A stretch of 64,000 nucleotides of DNA from Ancylobacter radicis (lineage in GTDB: Bacteria > Pseudomonadota > Alphaproteobacteria > Rhizobiales > Xanthobacteraceae): the NCBI RefSeq assembly GCF_018449475.1, contig NZ_JAHCQH010000020.1, positions 62,001 to 126,000 on the forward strand. The letters are read 5' to 3'. The notes under the pieces were generated by a model, which saw only the letters and a list, made by a program, of their open reading frames with translations, searched no databases and was not told the DNA's origin. Position 1 is the stretch's first letter. Every line of letters begins with the position of its first letter. Below, piece after piece: positions 17,605 through 25,805 of this stretch. Made by a program: the position numbers and the translations under genes.

Positions 17605-18792
17605 ATGTCGCCTCCTGAACTCACCTCCGCCGGGCCCCATGTCGTGCCTCAGGCGGTTCGCGCGTGGCCTGCCGCCGCTCCCCTGAGCGGGGCGCCGGTC
17701 GCGGCCGCGCCTGTGCCGCTGGCCGAGCCCGGCCGCGCGGAAGTGCTGGTGTTCGCCTTTCGCGACATGCGTTTCGCGCTGCCTTCGGCCAGCGTCGTCG
17801 AGGTGGTGCCGCTGGAAGGCGCACGCTGGGACAAGATGGCCCGCATGGCCGCCGCCGGCACGCTGGGGGTGAGCGGGCTGCCGCTGATCCGCCTCGCGGT
17901 GCGGCTCGGCTTTGCCCCGGAACGGCCGGCGCGCGGCGCGCTGGTGCTGTTCGGCACGGCCGGCAAGGTGCGCGCCACCGTGCTGATCGACGACATGCCG
18001 CGCCGCATGATGGCCAATCTTGAATTGATGCCGGCAGCGTGGCGGCAGGATTTCTGGCCCTGCGAGGATCTCGTCGGCGGCGTCGCCCGGCTGCCCGATG
18101 GCGGGCAGGCGGCGCTGGTCGAACTGCCGATCGGCGTGGTGCAGCCGCGCCCGCCCGTGGCCGAGCCGCGGCGCGACAGCGCCCATCTTCTGGTGCGGGC
18201 CGGGCGGACCGAGCCGGAGGCGGTGCGGGTCGCCGCGCTGCGCGGCATGAGCCCGATCGACGATATTCACCGCGGCGCCGGCATTGTCAGCCTGAAGCCG
18301 GGCCGGCGGATGCTGCTGCTGATCGGCGGGGAGGGCGATGCCCTCGCGGTCGACGAAGTTCTCGGCCTTGCCCCGCAGGGGCGCGTCGAGCGGGTCGACG
18401 GGGCGCGCTACCTCGCCACGGCCGGCGGGCGCTACCGGCTGCTGGAGCCGGGCGAGACCGTGCCGGCGCCGGCGCGGACCTGCCGGGTGCTGGTCGCCGC
18501 GCCCGAGGGCGAGGCGCGGGCGGGCCTGCGCGACCTCGTGCGGGCCATGGGCCATGACGTCTCGCTGGCGGATGATCCGCGCGCGGCGGAACTGGCCGGC
18601 GGGCGCTTCGACATCATCCTGTTCGACCTCGACGCCTATGGCACGGCGGCCGGCATCACCGGCTCGGCGCGCCGGATCGGGCTGTCCGCGCGGGTCGAGG
18701 CCGGCCGGCCGGACGGGTTCCACGCGGTGGTGGCGACTGGCGACGTGGTGGCGCTGATCGCCGCGATGCTGCCGGACGCGGCCACGGCCTGA
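17605..18792 (+). CDS. CheW-like / receiver-like signalling protein
   Basis: A 395-residue protein without membrane segments. Two CheW-like modules are apparent, at about 45-150 (VLVFAFRDMRFALPSASVVE) and 195-295 (LVRAGRTEPEAVRVAALR through LLLIGGEGDALAVDEVLGL). The last 90 residues resemble a receiver domain (RVLVAAPEGEARAGLRDLVR, then DIILFDLDAYG). No kinase catalytic region is present, so this looks like the regulatory tail of a hybrid CheA. It follows chpT by about 190 bases, which suggests, but does not prove, a link to the cell-cycle relay or motility. ATG at 17605 has no clear ribosome site. Confidence 0.65.
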   Translation: MSPPELTSAGPHVVPQAVRAWPAAAPLSGAPVAAAPVPLAEPGRAEVLVFAFRDMRFALPSASVVEVVPLEGARWDKMARMAAAGTLGVSGLPLIRLAVRLGFAPERPARGALVLFGTAGKVRATVLIDDMPRRMMANLELMPAAWRQDFWPCEDLVGGVARLPDGGQAALVELPIGVVQPRPPVAEPRRDSAHLLVRAGRTEPEAVRVAALRGMSPIDDIHRGAGIVSLKPGRRMLLLIGGEGDALAVDEVLGLAPQGRVERVDGARYLATAGGRYRLLEPGETVPAPARTCRVLVAAPEGEARAGLRDLVRAMGHDVSLADDPRAAELAGGRFDIILFDLDAYGTAAGITGSARRIGLSARVEAGRPDGFHAVVATGDVVALIAAMLPDAATA

Positions 18793-18902
18793 CGGGCTGC
18801 CCCGGCCGATCACGGGCGCGGCATGAGGGTGAGTTCGCGCTCAACGCCGGCCGCGCGGCCTGCTAATCTCTTCCTCATGACGACTTCGCGCGGCGATGGC
18901 CC

Positions 18903-19262
18903 ATGCGGCTGATCCGGTTTCTCGTGGCGCTGCTGGCGCTCGCGGTCTGCCTGGCGGGACCGGGGGCGGCGCTGGCCGGAACCCCGCTGCGCGCCGCACC
19001 GATGCCCTGCCATGAGAGCGCGGGCGTGCCAGTCGCCTCATCCGTCGCCACTACCCATCTTGCCGCCAGCCAGCGTCCCCGGCCGGCGGATGGCGCGGCG
19101 CGGCATCTGTGCTGCGTGCTCGGGCAAATGGTGCTGCCGCTGCTTGCCATGCCCCCGCTGGAGCCGCCTTATCCGCAGGCGTCCCGGCTCGCGCTGCCCG
19201 CCGGCGCCGCGCCGATCGGCCATGTGCCGGCCATTCCGGTGCCGCCGCCCCGCTTCGCCTGA
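18903..19262 (+). CDS. Small exported cysteine/histidine-containing protein
   Basis: A 119-residue protein with an N-terminal signal peptide (RFLVALLALAVCLAGPGAAL, cleavage near AGT). The mature part is Ala/Pro-rich, with MPCHESAG and HLCCVLGQMV as the only Cys/His clusters. A hydrophobic stretch (MVLPLLAMPPL) lies between them and the proline-rich tail. Such small CC-containing exported proteins are often found beside copper-responsive genes. The next gene encodes a DUF305 protein, a family frequently tied to copper resistance, so a metal-handling role is inferred only from these motifs and the neighbour. Confidence 0.55.
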   Translation: MRLIRFLVALLALAVCLAGPGAALAGTPLRAAPMPCHESAGVPVASSVATTHLAASQRPRPADGAARHLCCVLGQMVLPLLAMPPLEPPYPQASRLALPAGAAPIGHVPAIPVPPPRFA

Positions 19263-19319
19263 TCGCGCACCGCCGCCCGGCCCCGGCCGGGTTCGCTTTC
19301 GATCATTCGGAGATATCTC

Positions 19320-19721
19320 ATGAAGACGCTTTCCACGGCCGCGCTGCTCGCCGGTCTGTCGCTCGCCGCCGTTCCTGTCCTCGCCCAGACCCAGCCCATG
19401 GGCACGATGGATCACGGCACCATGAATCACGGCACGATGAACGCCGCCCCTGCCGGCGGCACGGCCGCGCCCTCCACCCAGGCGTTCGAAGCGGCCAATG
19501 CGCGGATGCATCAGGACATGGGCATCGCCTTCACCGGCGATACCGATGTCGATTTCGCGCGCGGCATGATCCCGCACCATCAGGGCGCGATCGACATGGC
19601 GCGCATCGAGCTGCAATACGGCAAGGACCCGGAATTGCGGGCGCTGGCCGAGGAGATCATCAAGGCCCAGGAGGGCGAGATCGCCTTCCTCAAGGCCTGG
19701 CTGGCGAAGAACGCGAAGTAG
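19320..19721 (+). CDS. DUF305 exported protein (possible copper-associated)
   Basis: The 133-residue protein has a signal peptide ending at VLAQ and a Met/His-rich linker ([17 protein letters not shown]) that could bind copper. The DUF305 core follows, with [19 protein letters not shown], the defining HHQGAI motif. DUF305 is a four-helix ferritin-like fold often encoded with copper-resistance genes. It lies 57 bases after the small Cys/His protein gene and in the same direction, so the two are probably one transcript. Function is inferred from the family and composition. Confidence 0.85.
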   Translation: MKTLSTAALLAGLSLAAVPVLAQTQPMGTMDHGTMNHGTMNAAPAGGTAAPSTQAFEAANARMHQDMGIAFTGDTDVDFARGMIPHHQGAIDMARIELQYGKDPELRALAEEIIKAQEGEIAFLKAWLAKNAK

Positions 19722-19739
19722 GGGCGGGCGCTCGGCGGA

Positions 19740-19914
19740 ATCCTCCACCCTCGTCATGGCCGGACTTGATCCGGCCATCCACGACTTGCTCCCGCTGCGC
19801 CCGGCCCAAGACGTGGATCCCCGGGTCAAGCCCGGGGATGATGGTGCGCTGTGGGGGATGACGGGGGTGTGGGGCTGGTAGGCGCCAAAACGAAAAACCC
19901 CGCCGGTCGGGCGG
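19740..19914. repeat. REP-type repeat unit, copy 1, with trailing hairpin
   Basis: The unit carries two self-complementary segments: GGCCGGACTTGATCCGGCC, then CCCCGGGTCAAGCCCGGGG about 40 bases on. It ends in GCGCCAAAACG followed by a GC-rich hairpin with an A run, which on the minus strand is a hairpin followed by TTTTTCGTTTT. A second copy follows 233 bases downstream. These match the dispersed intergenic palindromic repeats common in alphaproteobacteria. Confidence 0.8.
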
Positions 19915-19972
19915 CCCCTCACCCCAACCCTCTCCCCGGCGGGGAGAGGGAGCCGGGCGCGCCGCTGGGCGC

Positions 19973-20110
19973 TCCTCCACCCTCGTCATGGCCGGACTTG
20001 ATCCGGCCATCCACGCCTTCCCGACCCCGCGCCCGGCCGAAGTCGTGGATCCCCGGGTCAAGCCCGGGGATGACGGTGCGCTGTGGGGGATGACGGTGTG
20101 GGGCGGGGTC
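19973..20110. repeat. REP-type repeat unit, copy 2
   Basis: Near-identical to the preceding unit over more than 100 bases, with the same two palindromes and the same GGCGCC-CAAAACG ending. The two copies fill the 488-base gap between the DUF305 gene and the 3' end of ctrA; between them is CCCTCTCCCCGGCGGGGAGAGGG-like sequence (about 19927-19950), a second common repeat palindrome. No coding sequence is seen in the gap. Confidence 0.8.
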
Positions 20111-20119
20111 GGCGCCCAA

Positions 20120-20150
20120 AACGAAAAACCCCGCTCGGAGCGGGGTTTCT
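20120..20150 (-). terminator. Rho-independent terminator of ctrA
   Basis: Arms AAACCCCGCTC and GAGCGGGGTTT form a strong stem. Read on the minus strand it is followed by TTTTTCGTTTT, a classic terminator tail, and it lies about 60 bases after the ctrA stop codon. Confidence 0.8.
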
Positions 20151-20210
20151 GGTCGGCAGTGTGGTGGTAGGCGCGGCCTGCTGCGGGAGGCGAGGGGCCT
20201 CGCGCGCCTG

Positions 20211-20912
20211 TCAGGCCGGGATGCGCTGGTCCTGGTCGTTCATCTCGCGCAGCACATAGCCGCGGCCCCAGACCGTCTCGATGAAATTGTGGCCCTCGGA
20301 GGCGTTGGCGAGCTTCTTGCGCAGCTTGCAGATGAACACGTCGATGATCTTCAGCTCCGGCTCGTCCATGCCGCCATAGAGATGGTTGAGGAACATCTCC
20401 TTGGTCAGCGTGGTGCCCTTGCGCAGCGAGAGCAGCTCCAGCATCTGGTATTCCTTGCCGGTGAGATGCACGCGGTTGCCCGCGACCTCGACCGTCTTGG
20501 TGTCCAGATTGACCACCAGGTCGCCCGTGGTGATGACCGACTGGGCGTGACCCTTGGAGCGGCGCACGATGGCGTGGATGCGCGCGACCAGCTCGTCCTT
20601 GTGGAACGGCTTGGTGAGATAGTCGTCGGCGCCGAAGCCGAGGCCCTTCACCTTGTCCTCGATGCCGGCAAGGCCGGAGAGGATGAGGATGGGCGTCTTC
20701 ACCTTGGCGACCCGCAGACCCTTCAGCACGTCGTAACCCGACATGTCCGGCAGGTTCAGATCGAGCAGAATGATGTCGTAATCGTAGAGCTTGCCGAGAT
20801 CGACACCCTCTTCGCCGAGATCCGTCGTGTAGACGTTGAAGCTCTCGGACTTGAGCATCAGTTCGATGCTCTGCGCGGTCGCGCGGTCGTCCTCGATGAG
20901 CAAGACGCGCAT
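20211..20912 (-). CDS. ctrA: Cell-cycle master response regulator CtrA
   Basis: A 233-residue OmpR-type response regulator, nearly colinear with CtrA of Caulobacter and Brucella. The receiver shows MRVLLIEDD, the phospho-acceptor in [20 protein letters not shown], and the Lys in [20 protein letters not shown]. The winged-helix domain has [40 protein letters not shown] and [17 protein letters not shown] precedes the ATG. CtrA activates and represses cell-cycle, division and flagellar genes and receives phosphate through ChpT, which is also in this window. Its upstream region is dense in GANTC sites. The C-terminus ends NDQDQRIPA, slightly different from Caulobacter CtrA. Confidence 0.95.
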   Translation of the reverse strand: MRVLLIEDDRATAQSIELMLKSESFNVYTTDLGEEGVDLGKLYDYDIILLDLNLPDMSGYDVLKGLRVAKVKTPILILSGLAGIEDKVKGLGFGADDYLTKPFHKDELVARIHAIVRRSKGHAQSVITTGDLVVNLDTKTVEVAGNRVHLTGKEYQMLELLSLRKGTTLTKEMFLNHLYGGMDEPELKIIDVFICKLRKKLANASEGHNFIETVWGRGYVLREMNDQDQRIPA

Positions 20913-21442
20913 GCCAATCCCCTTCCCTCGCCATGGCCTCGGGGGGTTCAGCACGTCGGACAACTCTGGTCCGTGCGCCACCCCTCCCGCGCCCGGCCCG
21001 GCACACCCGATTCGTTCACTCGTGCATTAGGGGTAACAAAAACTGATTCTCGCGCACAAGCGGGAACTCGAAATTTTCTTCGAGTCTTCCCGCAAAGGGC
21101 TGGCAAGGAACCAGAATTTTTTAACCCGACCGCTAGAGTCGAATCTTAAGAAGCGCTGGTAAGTGAGTCAGGCGACTCTGCTTTCGCAGCATCACCTGTC
21201 CGCACCGGACGATGCCGCGATCATTAACGAGGCCGGTAAACAAATCGTTTCCATCGCCTTGAAGAGTCGCAGATTCCTCCTCGCGCTACCGTTTGGCTCC
21301 ACAGGAGTAAGGAAGCGGCAACATCTCCCGGCGAAGATGGCTCTGCCGCCGCGTAAAGGCGGCTCGAACCGGCGCGTGCGGGGGATGCCCGATGAGGGCG
21401 ACAGGGACACGCACCGGCGACAGAGCGGAGTAAAAGCCGGCC
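20913..21442. promoter_or_regulatory. ctrA / fliJ-like divergent regulatory region with nine GANTC sites
   Basis: This 530-base region has no convincing gene. Nine GANTC sequences, the CcrM methylation target, occur at 21009, 21045, 21082, 21136, 21141, 21165, 21174, 21264 and 21272. A TTAACC (CtrA half-site) lies at 21121 and a TTAAC at 21224. It is markedly richer in A+T than its surroundings. Methylation- and CtrA-dependent control of ctrA transcription, as in Caulobacter, is the likely function. Confidence 0.75.
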
Positions 21443-21838
21443 ATGAAGTCGCTTGATACACTCATCCGCCTCAAGCGGTTCCAGGCGGAGGAAAAGCGCC
21501 GCCATTTCGCACAGATCCAGTCGATGATCAGCGATTTCGACCGCATGGCGCGCGACCTCGACCGGGAGATCGAGGCTGAGGAACAGCGCAGCGGTATCAC
21601 CGATACGCAGCACTTCGCCTATTCCACCTATGCCCGCGCCGCCGCCACGCGCCGCGACAATCTGCGCCTCTCGGCCGACGAGCTGAAGCAGCAGCTCGAC
21701 GAGGCCAAGCTCCAGCTCGACGCCGCGCTGGAGGATGTGAAGAAGGTCGAGGCGCTCGGAGAGCGTGAACGGGGCGTCGAGGTCCCGGTCGACATGCCCG
21801 TGCGCGCCGGCCGTGGCCGGGCGGCGCTCACCGCCTGA
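21443..21838 (+). CDS. fliJ: FliJ-like flagellar export chaperone
   Basis: A 131-residue, highly charged, almost fully helical protein (LIRLKRFQAEEKRRHFAQIQ and LSADELKQQLDEAKLQLDAA form coiled-coil helices), the size of FliJ. FliJ works with the ATPase FliI in flagellar protein export. In several Rhizobiales a fliJ-like gene stands next to ctrA, which supports the call, but sequence conservation of FliJ is weak and fliI is not present in the window. It diverges from ctrA and shares its regulatory region, consistent with CtrA control of motility genes. Confidence 0.7.
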   Translation: MKSLDTLIRLKRFQAEEKRRHFAQIQSMISDFDRMARDLDREIEAEEQRSGITDTQHFAYSTYARAAATRRDNLRLSADELKQQLDEAKLQLDAALEDVKKVEALGERERGVEVPVDMPVRAGRGRAALTA

Positions 21839-21888
21839 GCCGGCGCGGTTTTCCCACGCCGGCCGCGACGCTCAACCGGCTGTCACGA

Positions 21889-22518
21889 TCAATCGCTTTC
21901 GATGAGCGGGGCGTGCCGCCCGGCGCTGCGGCTGAGAACGCCGTCGAGACGCGGGTCATCCACCACTTCGATGGCCCGCGCATAGGGCCGGAAACCGGCG
22001 CGCATGTAGAAGCCGACCGCGCCCTGATGGTCCAGCGTGCAGGTGTGGACATGCACCCGGCGCGGCGCCGTGGCGAAGGCCAGCGTCAGCGCCCGGTTCA
22101 TCATGAAACGGCCGGCCCCGCCGCCGACCAGCCCCGGCACCAGGCCGACATAGCTGAGTTCGACCTCGCCCGGCGTGCGGAAATCCAGCTCGATCAGGCC
22201 GAGATCCTCGGTCTCCCCCGCCCGCCGCAGCACATGCACGCACACGCCGGGGTCCGCCAGCGTCGCCCGCAGCGCCGCCTCATCCATGCGCAGGCGGGAG
22301 TACCAGAGCCATTCCTCGCCAATGCGGCGGAACAGGTCCCGGTACCAGTCCGGCTGCGGATCGGTGACAGGGGCGAAGGTGAAGTCATGGCCCGGCGGCT
22401 CCGGCAGCAGCGCCGGCGGCTCGGTCATCTCCAGAAAGGTGACGACCGCTGCGAGCTTGCCGGGCGGCAGCGGCGTGTAGCCGTCGAGATTCAGTGTGGG
22501 ATATGTGGTCGGTTCCAT
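21889..22518 (-). CDS. GNAT-family N-acetyltransferase
   Basis: A 209-residue acyltransferase of the GNAT fold. The acetyl-CoA-binding region is visible as LSYVGLVPGLVGGGAGRFMMNRAL (pyrophosphate loop GLVGGGAG), followed by VHVHTCTLDHQGAVGFYMRAGF, split here as TLDHQGAVGFYMRAGF, which is the usual last conserved motif. The first 60 residues include a proline-rich linker. It converges with the fliJ-like gene. The substrate cannot be predicted; members act on antibiotics, amino acids or protein N-termini. Confidence 0.85.
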   Translation of the reverse strand: MEPTTYPTLNLDGYTPLPPGKLAAVVTFLEMTEPPALLPEPPGHDFTFAPVTDPQPDWYRDLFRRIGEEWLWYSRLRMDEAALRATLADPGVCVHVLRRAGETEDLGLIELDFRTPGEVELSYVGLVPGLVGGGAGRFMMNRALTLAFATAPRRVHVHTCTLDHQGAVGFYMRAGFRPYARAIEVVDDPRLDGVLSRSAGRHAPLIESD

Positions 22519-22683
22519 GCGCCATCAGCTACACGGATTTGCCGGGCGGTGGAATCCGGCCCCGCGCAATTTGCGTGAGCGTGGCGGTCCCCGGCGGGCC
22601 GGCGCGCCCGATTGCGGCTTCACAGGCCCGAATTTTCAGCTATCTTCCGGTGAATTGTTTTAATTACATGAAGTGAGCGTTTT

Positions 22684-23781
22684 ATGACCGTCGCGGTGAC
22701 CATCGACCAGGTGGGCAAGACGTTCGGCAAGGGGGCGCCGGCGCTGGCCGACGTGTCGCTCGACGTCAAGCCGAGCGAGCTGGTGGCGCTGCTCGGCCCT
22801 TCCGGCTCGGGCAAGACCACGCTGCTGCGCATCGTCGCCGGGCTGGAGGAGCCGAGCCATGGCCGCGTGCTGTTCGACGGGCATGACGCGCTCTCCGTGC
22901 CGGTGCGCCGGCGCGGCATCGGCTTCGTGTTCCAGAATTACGCGCTGTTCCGCCATATGACGGTGGCAGAGAACGTCGCCTTCGGCCTGCGCTCCCGCCC
23001 GCGTGCCGAGCGGCCCTCCGAGGCGGAGATCCGTACGCGGGTGGCGGACCTTCTGGACCTCGTCCAGCTCGGCAGTTTCGGCGGGCGCTTCCCGGCGCAG
23101 CTCTCCGGCGGCCAGCGCCAGCGCGTGGCACTTGCCCGTGCGCTCGCCATCGAGCCCAAGGTGCTGCTGCTCGACGAGCCGTTCGGCGCGCTCGACGCGC
23201 TGGTGCGCAAGGAACTGCGCAAATGGCTGCGCGAGCTGCATGACCGCACCGGCCACACCACGCTGTTCGTCACCCACGACCAGGAGGAGGCGCTCGAACT
23301 CGCCGACCGGGTGGTGGTGATGGGCAAGGGCCGGATCGAGCAGGTCGGCACGCCGGACGATGTCTATGACAAGCCGGCCACCGCCGCCGTGTTCGGCTTC
23401 ATGGGCGAATCGAGCCGCATCGAGGTCGAGGTGAAGGGCGGGCTGGCGCTGGCCGGCGCCACGGCGATCGCGGCGGCGACGCAGGCCGTGCCGGATGGGC
23501 CGGGCCTGCTCTATGTCCGCCCGCATGACGTCTCGCTCGGCCTGCCCGGCACGCCGGGGCTGGAGGGCGAGGTGCGCGGTTTCCGCCGCCACGGCGCCAT
23601 CCGCCGGGTCGAGGTGTCGGTCGGCGGGGCGCTGTTCGAGGCCGATATCGCCCCGACCGTGCGCGTGCCGATCGGCGAGAAGGTGGCGGTGCGGCTTGAC
23701 CGCGCCCGGCTGTTCGCCGGCTCCACCGGGGTGGATTGCCGCCCGCCGCCGCCCATGCAGCCCGGCGACTACGCGATCTGA
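22684..23781 (+). CDS. cysA: Sulfate/thiosulfate ABC transporter ATP-binding protein (CysA-like), orphan
   Basis: The 365-residue ATPase has Walker [17 protein letters not shown], signature [16 protein letters not shown], Walker [13 protein letters not shown] and switch VTHDQEEAL. The [20 protein letters not shown] stretch and [20 protein letters not shown] are typical of CysA. The C-terminal 120 residues form a TOBE-like regulatory domain. Import of sulfate or thiosulfate is inferred. Unusually, no CysT/CysW permease or binding-protein genes lie beside it; the following gene is convergent. It may serve permeases encoded elsewhere. The upstream leader is A+T-rich, with AAGTGAG before the ATG. 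Confidence 0.8.
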   Translation: MTVAVTIDQVGKTFGKGAPALADVSLDVKPSELVALLGPSGSGKTTLLRIVAGLEEPSHGRVLFDGHDALSVPVRRRGIGFVFQNYALFRHMTVAENVAFGLRSRPRAERPSEAEIRTRVADLLDLVQLGSFGGRFPAQLSGGQRQRVALARALAIEPKVLLLDEPFGALDALVRKELRKWLRELHDRTGHTTLFVTHDQEEALELADRVVVMGKGRIEQVGTPDDVYDKPATAAVFGFMGESSRIEVEVKGGLALAGATAIAAATQAVPDGPGLLYVRPHDVSLGLPGTPGLEGEVRGFRRHGAIRRVEVSVGGALFEADIAPTVRVPIGEKVAVRLDRARLFAGSTGVDCRPPPPMQPGDYAI

Positions 23782-23798
23782 CGCGCGGGGGGGCGCGC

Positions 23799-24434
23799 TC
23801 AGCGGCGGTGCATCAGCCAGACGCAATCATGGGAGGGATGGCCCTTGACGCCGCCCTTCGTCTCCTCGCGGGCGGCTTCCGCGAGGCGGTAGGCGGTGCC
23901 GTAATGGCGGCGCACCTCATGCGCATCGACGCTGAAGGGCGGGCCGATGGCCAGCGACGGATCATACTCGAAGGTGATCAGTATCTGCGGCGCGGCATGG
24001 GTGAGGTGGATGAGATGGGCGGCGTAGCGGTCCCGCATCGCCGCTGGCAGGGCGACCAGCGCCGCGCGGTCATAGACCGCCGCGACCGGGCCGAGCGTGG
24101 CGGCGTCGAGATCGAAGATGTTGCCGACATAGACGATCAGCTTCTCCGCCTCGAACCGCTCCAGCGTGCCGAGCGTGGTGATGGTCGGGGTGAGGCCGAG
24201 CCCGGCAAAGAGCTGCTCGATGGCGAGGCGGCTTAGCTCGGCGCCGACCACCGGATGGCCCTGCGCCAGCAGCCAGCCGACATCATGCGACTTGCCGCAG
24301 AGCGGCACGAAGACCCGCCCGCCCGGCGCCACGTCCAGCGCGGCGAAATGTTTCCGCAGCAGCGCGTTGGGCTCGGATTCGTGGAAGGCGATCTGGTTGC
24401 CCTGCCACTTGCCGTGCCAGAATTCCTCGTCCAT
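23799..24434 (-). CDS. tpm: Thiopurine S-methyltransferase family protein
   Basis: A 211-residue SAM-dependent methyltransferase closely matching bacterial Tpm. It begins with MDEEFWHGKWQGNQIAFHES, the conserved W..RW..G..GFH-like entry, and has VPLCGKSHDVGWLLAQGH as the SAM-binding motif, plus VYDRAALVALPAAMRDRYA. Bacterial members methylate thiopurines and selenium or tellurium compounds, giving resistance to tellurite. The start is fixed by AGGAGG a few bases upstream. It is convergent with cysA. Confidence 0.88.
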   Translation of the reverse strand: MDEEFWHGKWQGNQIAFHESEPNALLRKHFAALDVAPGGRVFVPLCGKSHDVGWLLAQGHPVVGAELSRLAIEQLFAGLGLTPTITTLGTLERFEAEKLIVYVGNIFDLDAATLGPVAAVYDRAALVALPAAMRDRYAAHLIHLTHAAPQILITFEYDPSLAIGPPFSVDAHEVRRHYGTAYRLAEAAREETKGGVKGHPSHDCVWLMHRR

Positions 24435-24575
24435 GTCGGCCTCCTGCGCGTGCGTCGCCCGCTTCGTTCTTGGGTCGCCCACTTCGTTCCATGACTATGG
24501 GGTGCGGCGCCCGAAACCGTGAGTCCGTGTTCCGTGTGACATGCGGATGACCCGCGCATCATTCGCGCGTGGCCG

Positions 24576-25655
24576 TCAGGGATCGGTGCGCCGGATGAAG
24601 GCGCCGAAGGCGCGCGGGCCGTCCGCCACCTCGATGTCGGCGATCACCTTGAGGCTCGCGCTGTCGATGACGCTCAGCGTGTTGCTTTCCCAGTTCGCCA
24701 CATAGACGCGCGTGCCGTCGCGGCTGGCGGCGATGCCCTCCGGGTAGTCGCCGACCGGGATGGCGGCGAGACGGGCGAGCGTTGCGGTGTCGAACACGGT
24801 GACGGTCGAGGCGTATTGGTCGGTGACGAAAGCGCGGCCTTGCGCCAGCGCCACCGCATAGGGCCGCTGGCCGACCTTCACCGTGCCGACGACCGTGCGG
24901 GCGGGAATGTCGATGATGCTGACATCGTCCGAGGCGACATTGGCGGTGTAGGCGCGCGTGCCCTCCGCGTCGATGGTGACGCCGAAGGGGCGGGCACCGA
25001 CCTTCACCGTCGCCACGCGGGCGAGGCTGGCCGTGTCGATGAGGCTGACCTGATCGGAATCACGGTCGGCCGACAGAAGCAGCGCGCCATCGGGCGTTAC
25101 CGCGAGGCCGGAGGGGGAATCGCCCACCGCGACCTCGCCGGTGATGGTGCCGCTCGCCGCATCGACCGCGACGATCTTGTGCCGGTACCAGTCCGCGACA
25201 TAGGCCGGGCTGCCGGAGGGATGCACGGCGACGCCGAGCGGCCCGCCGCCGACATCCACGCGCCGTTCCACCGTGCGGGTGGCCGCGTCGATGATGGTCA
25301 GCGCCTTGCCGTCCGGCGAGGTGACGAAGGCGCGCCGGCCCGCCGGGTCGACCGCGATGCCCGCCGGCTTGCCGGGAATGGGCAGGCTGGCGACCACCTT
25401 GCCGGTCGGCAGATCGACGATGGAGAGCATTTCCGCCGGCTGCGAGGTGATGAAGGCCTCATCCGCGCGGGCGGGGGTGATGAGGAGGAGGGCGGCGCTG
25501 GCCAACAGCAGGACGAGAAGCCCTCTCCCTGAGGGAGAGGGGTGGGTGAGGGGATAGCCGGCCTTGGCGGCGGCGCGTTGGGTGCGTAAGCCGCTCCAAC
25601 CCTGCATCCTTCGAGGCTCGCTGCGCTCGCACCTCAGGATGACGGTGCTTTTCAT
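24576..25655 (-). CDS. Exported YVTN-family beta-propeller protein
   Basis: After a hydrophobic signal (LLVLLLASAALLLITPARA, near residues 46-64) the protein contains seven repeats of about 42 residues of the YVTN type, each with forms of PxGIAVDPAGRRAFVTSPD and VSLIDTASLARVATV. It should fold as a periplasmic seven-bladed propeller. Similar proteins occur with PQQ-dependent dehydrogenases. The first 45 residues are encoded by dispersed-repeat DNA and look non-natural, so the original start was probably near the signal segment, possibly at TTG or CTG; the annotated start is the only upstream ATG. The next gene upstream encodes a periplasmic SRPBCC protein. Confidence 0.7.
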   Translation of the reverse strand: MKSTVILRCERSEPRRMQGWSGLRTQRAAAKAGYPLTHPSPSGRGLLVLLLASAALLLITPARADEAFITSQPAEMLSIVDLPTGKVVASLPIPGKPAGIAVDPAGRRAFVTSPDGKALTIIDAATRTVERRVDVGGGPLGVAVHPSGSPAYVADWYRHKIVAVDAASGTITGEVAVGDSPSGLAVTPDGALLLSADRDSDQVSLIDTASLARVATVKVGARPFGVTIDAEGTRAYTANVASDDVSIIDIPARTVVGTVKVGQRPYAVALAQGRAFVTDQYASTVTVFDTATLARLAAIPVGDYPEGIAASRDGTRVYVANWESNTLSVIDSASLKVIADIEVADGPRAFGAFIRRTDP

Positions 25656-25783
25656 GACGACGTCATCCTGAGGTGCCGGCCAAAGGCCGGCCTCGAAGGA
25701 GGGGTGGCGGGGCGAGCCATGGGGGCAAAATTCCTGCCGTCTTCCCCCTCACCCCAGCCCTCTCCCCGCCGGGGAGAGGGAGC
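25607..25783. repeat. Dispersed palindromic repeats upstream of the propeller gene
   Basis: CCTTCGAGGC...CCTCAGGATGACG on the left is answered by CGTCATCCTGAGG...GCCTCGAAGGAGG on the right, forming a long inverted repeat (about 25607-25706) that overlaps the 5' end of the propeller gene. A second element, CCCTCTCCCCGCCGGGGAGAGGG-like, follows at about 25757-25780, and a related palindrome (CTCTCCCTGAGGGAGAG) lies inside the propeller gene near 25525. These are common rhizobial intergenic repeats. Confidence 0.75.
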
Positions 25784-25805
25784 AAGGATCGGTGTGGCCA
25801 CCGCC

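Noticed and set aside
19740-20150. Tandem repeats considered as a CRISPR array
   Set aside because: Only two long, palindromic, near-identical units with no short unique spacers; they match REP-type repeats.
21163-21442. A 97-codon plus-strand frame in the ctrA upstream region
   Set aside because: It has weak protein character, overlaps the dense GANTC and promoter region, and has no ribosome site.
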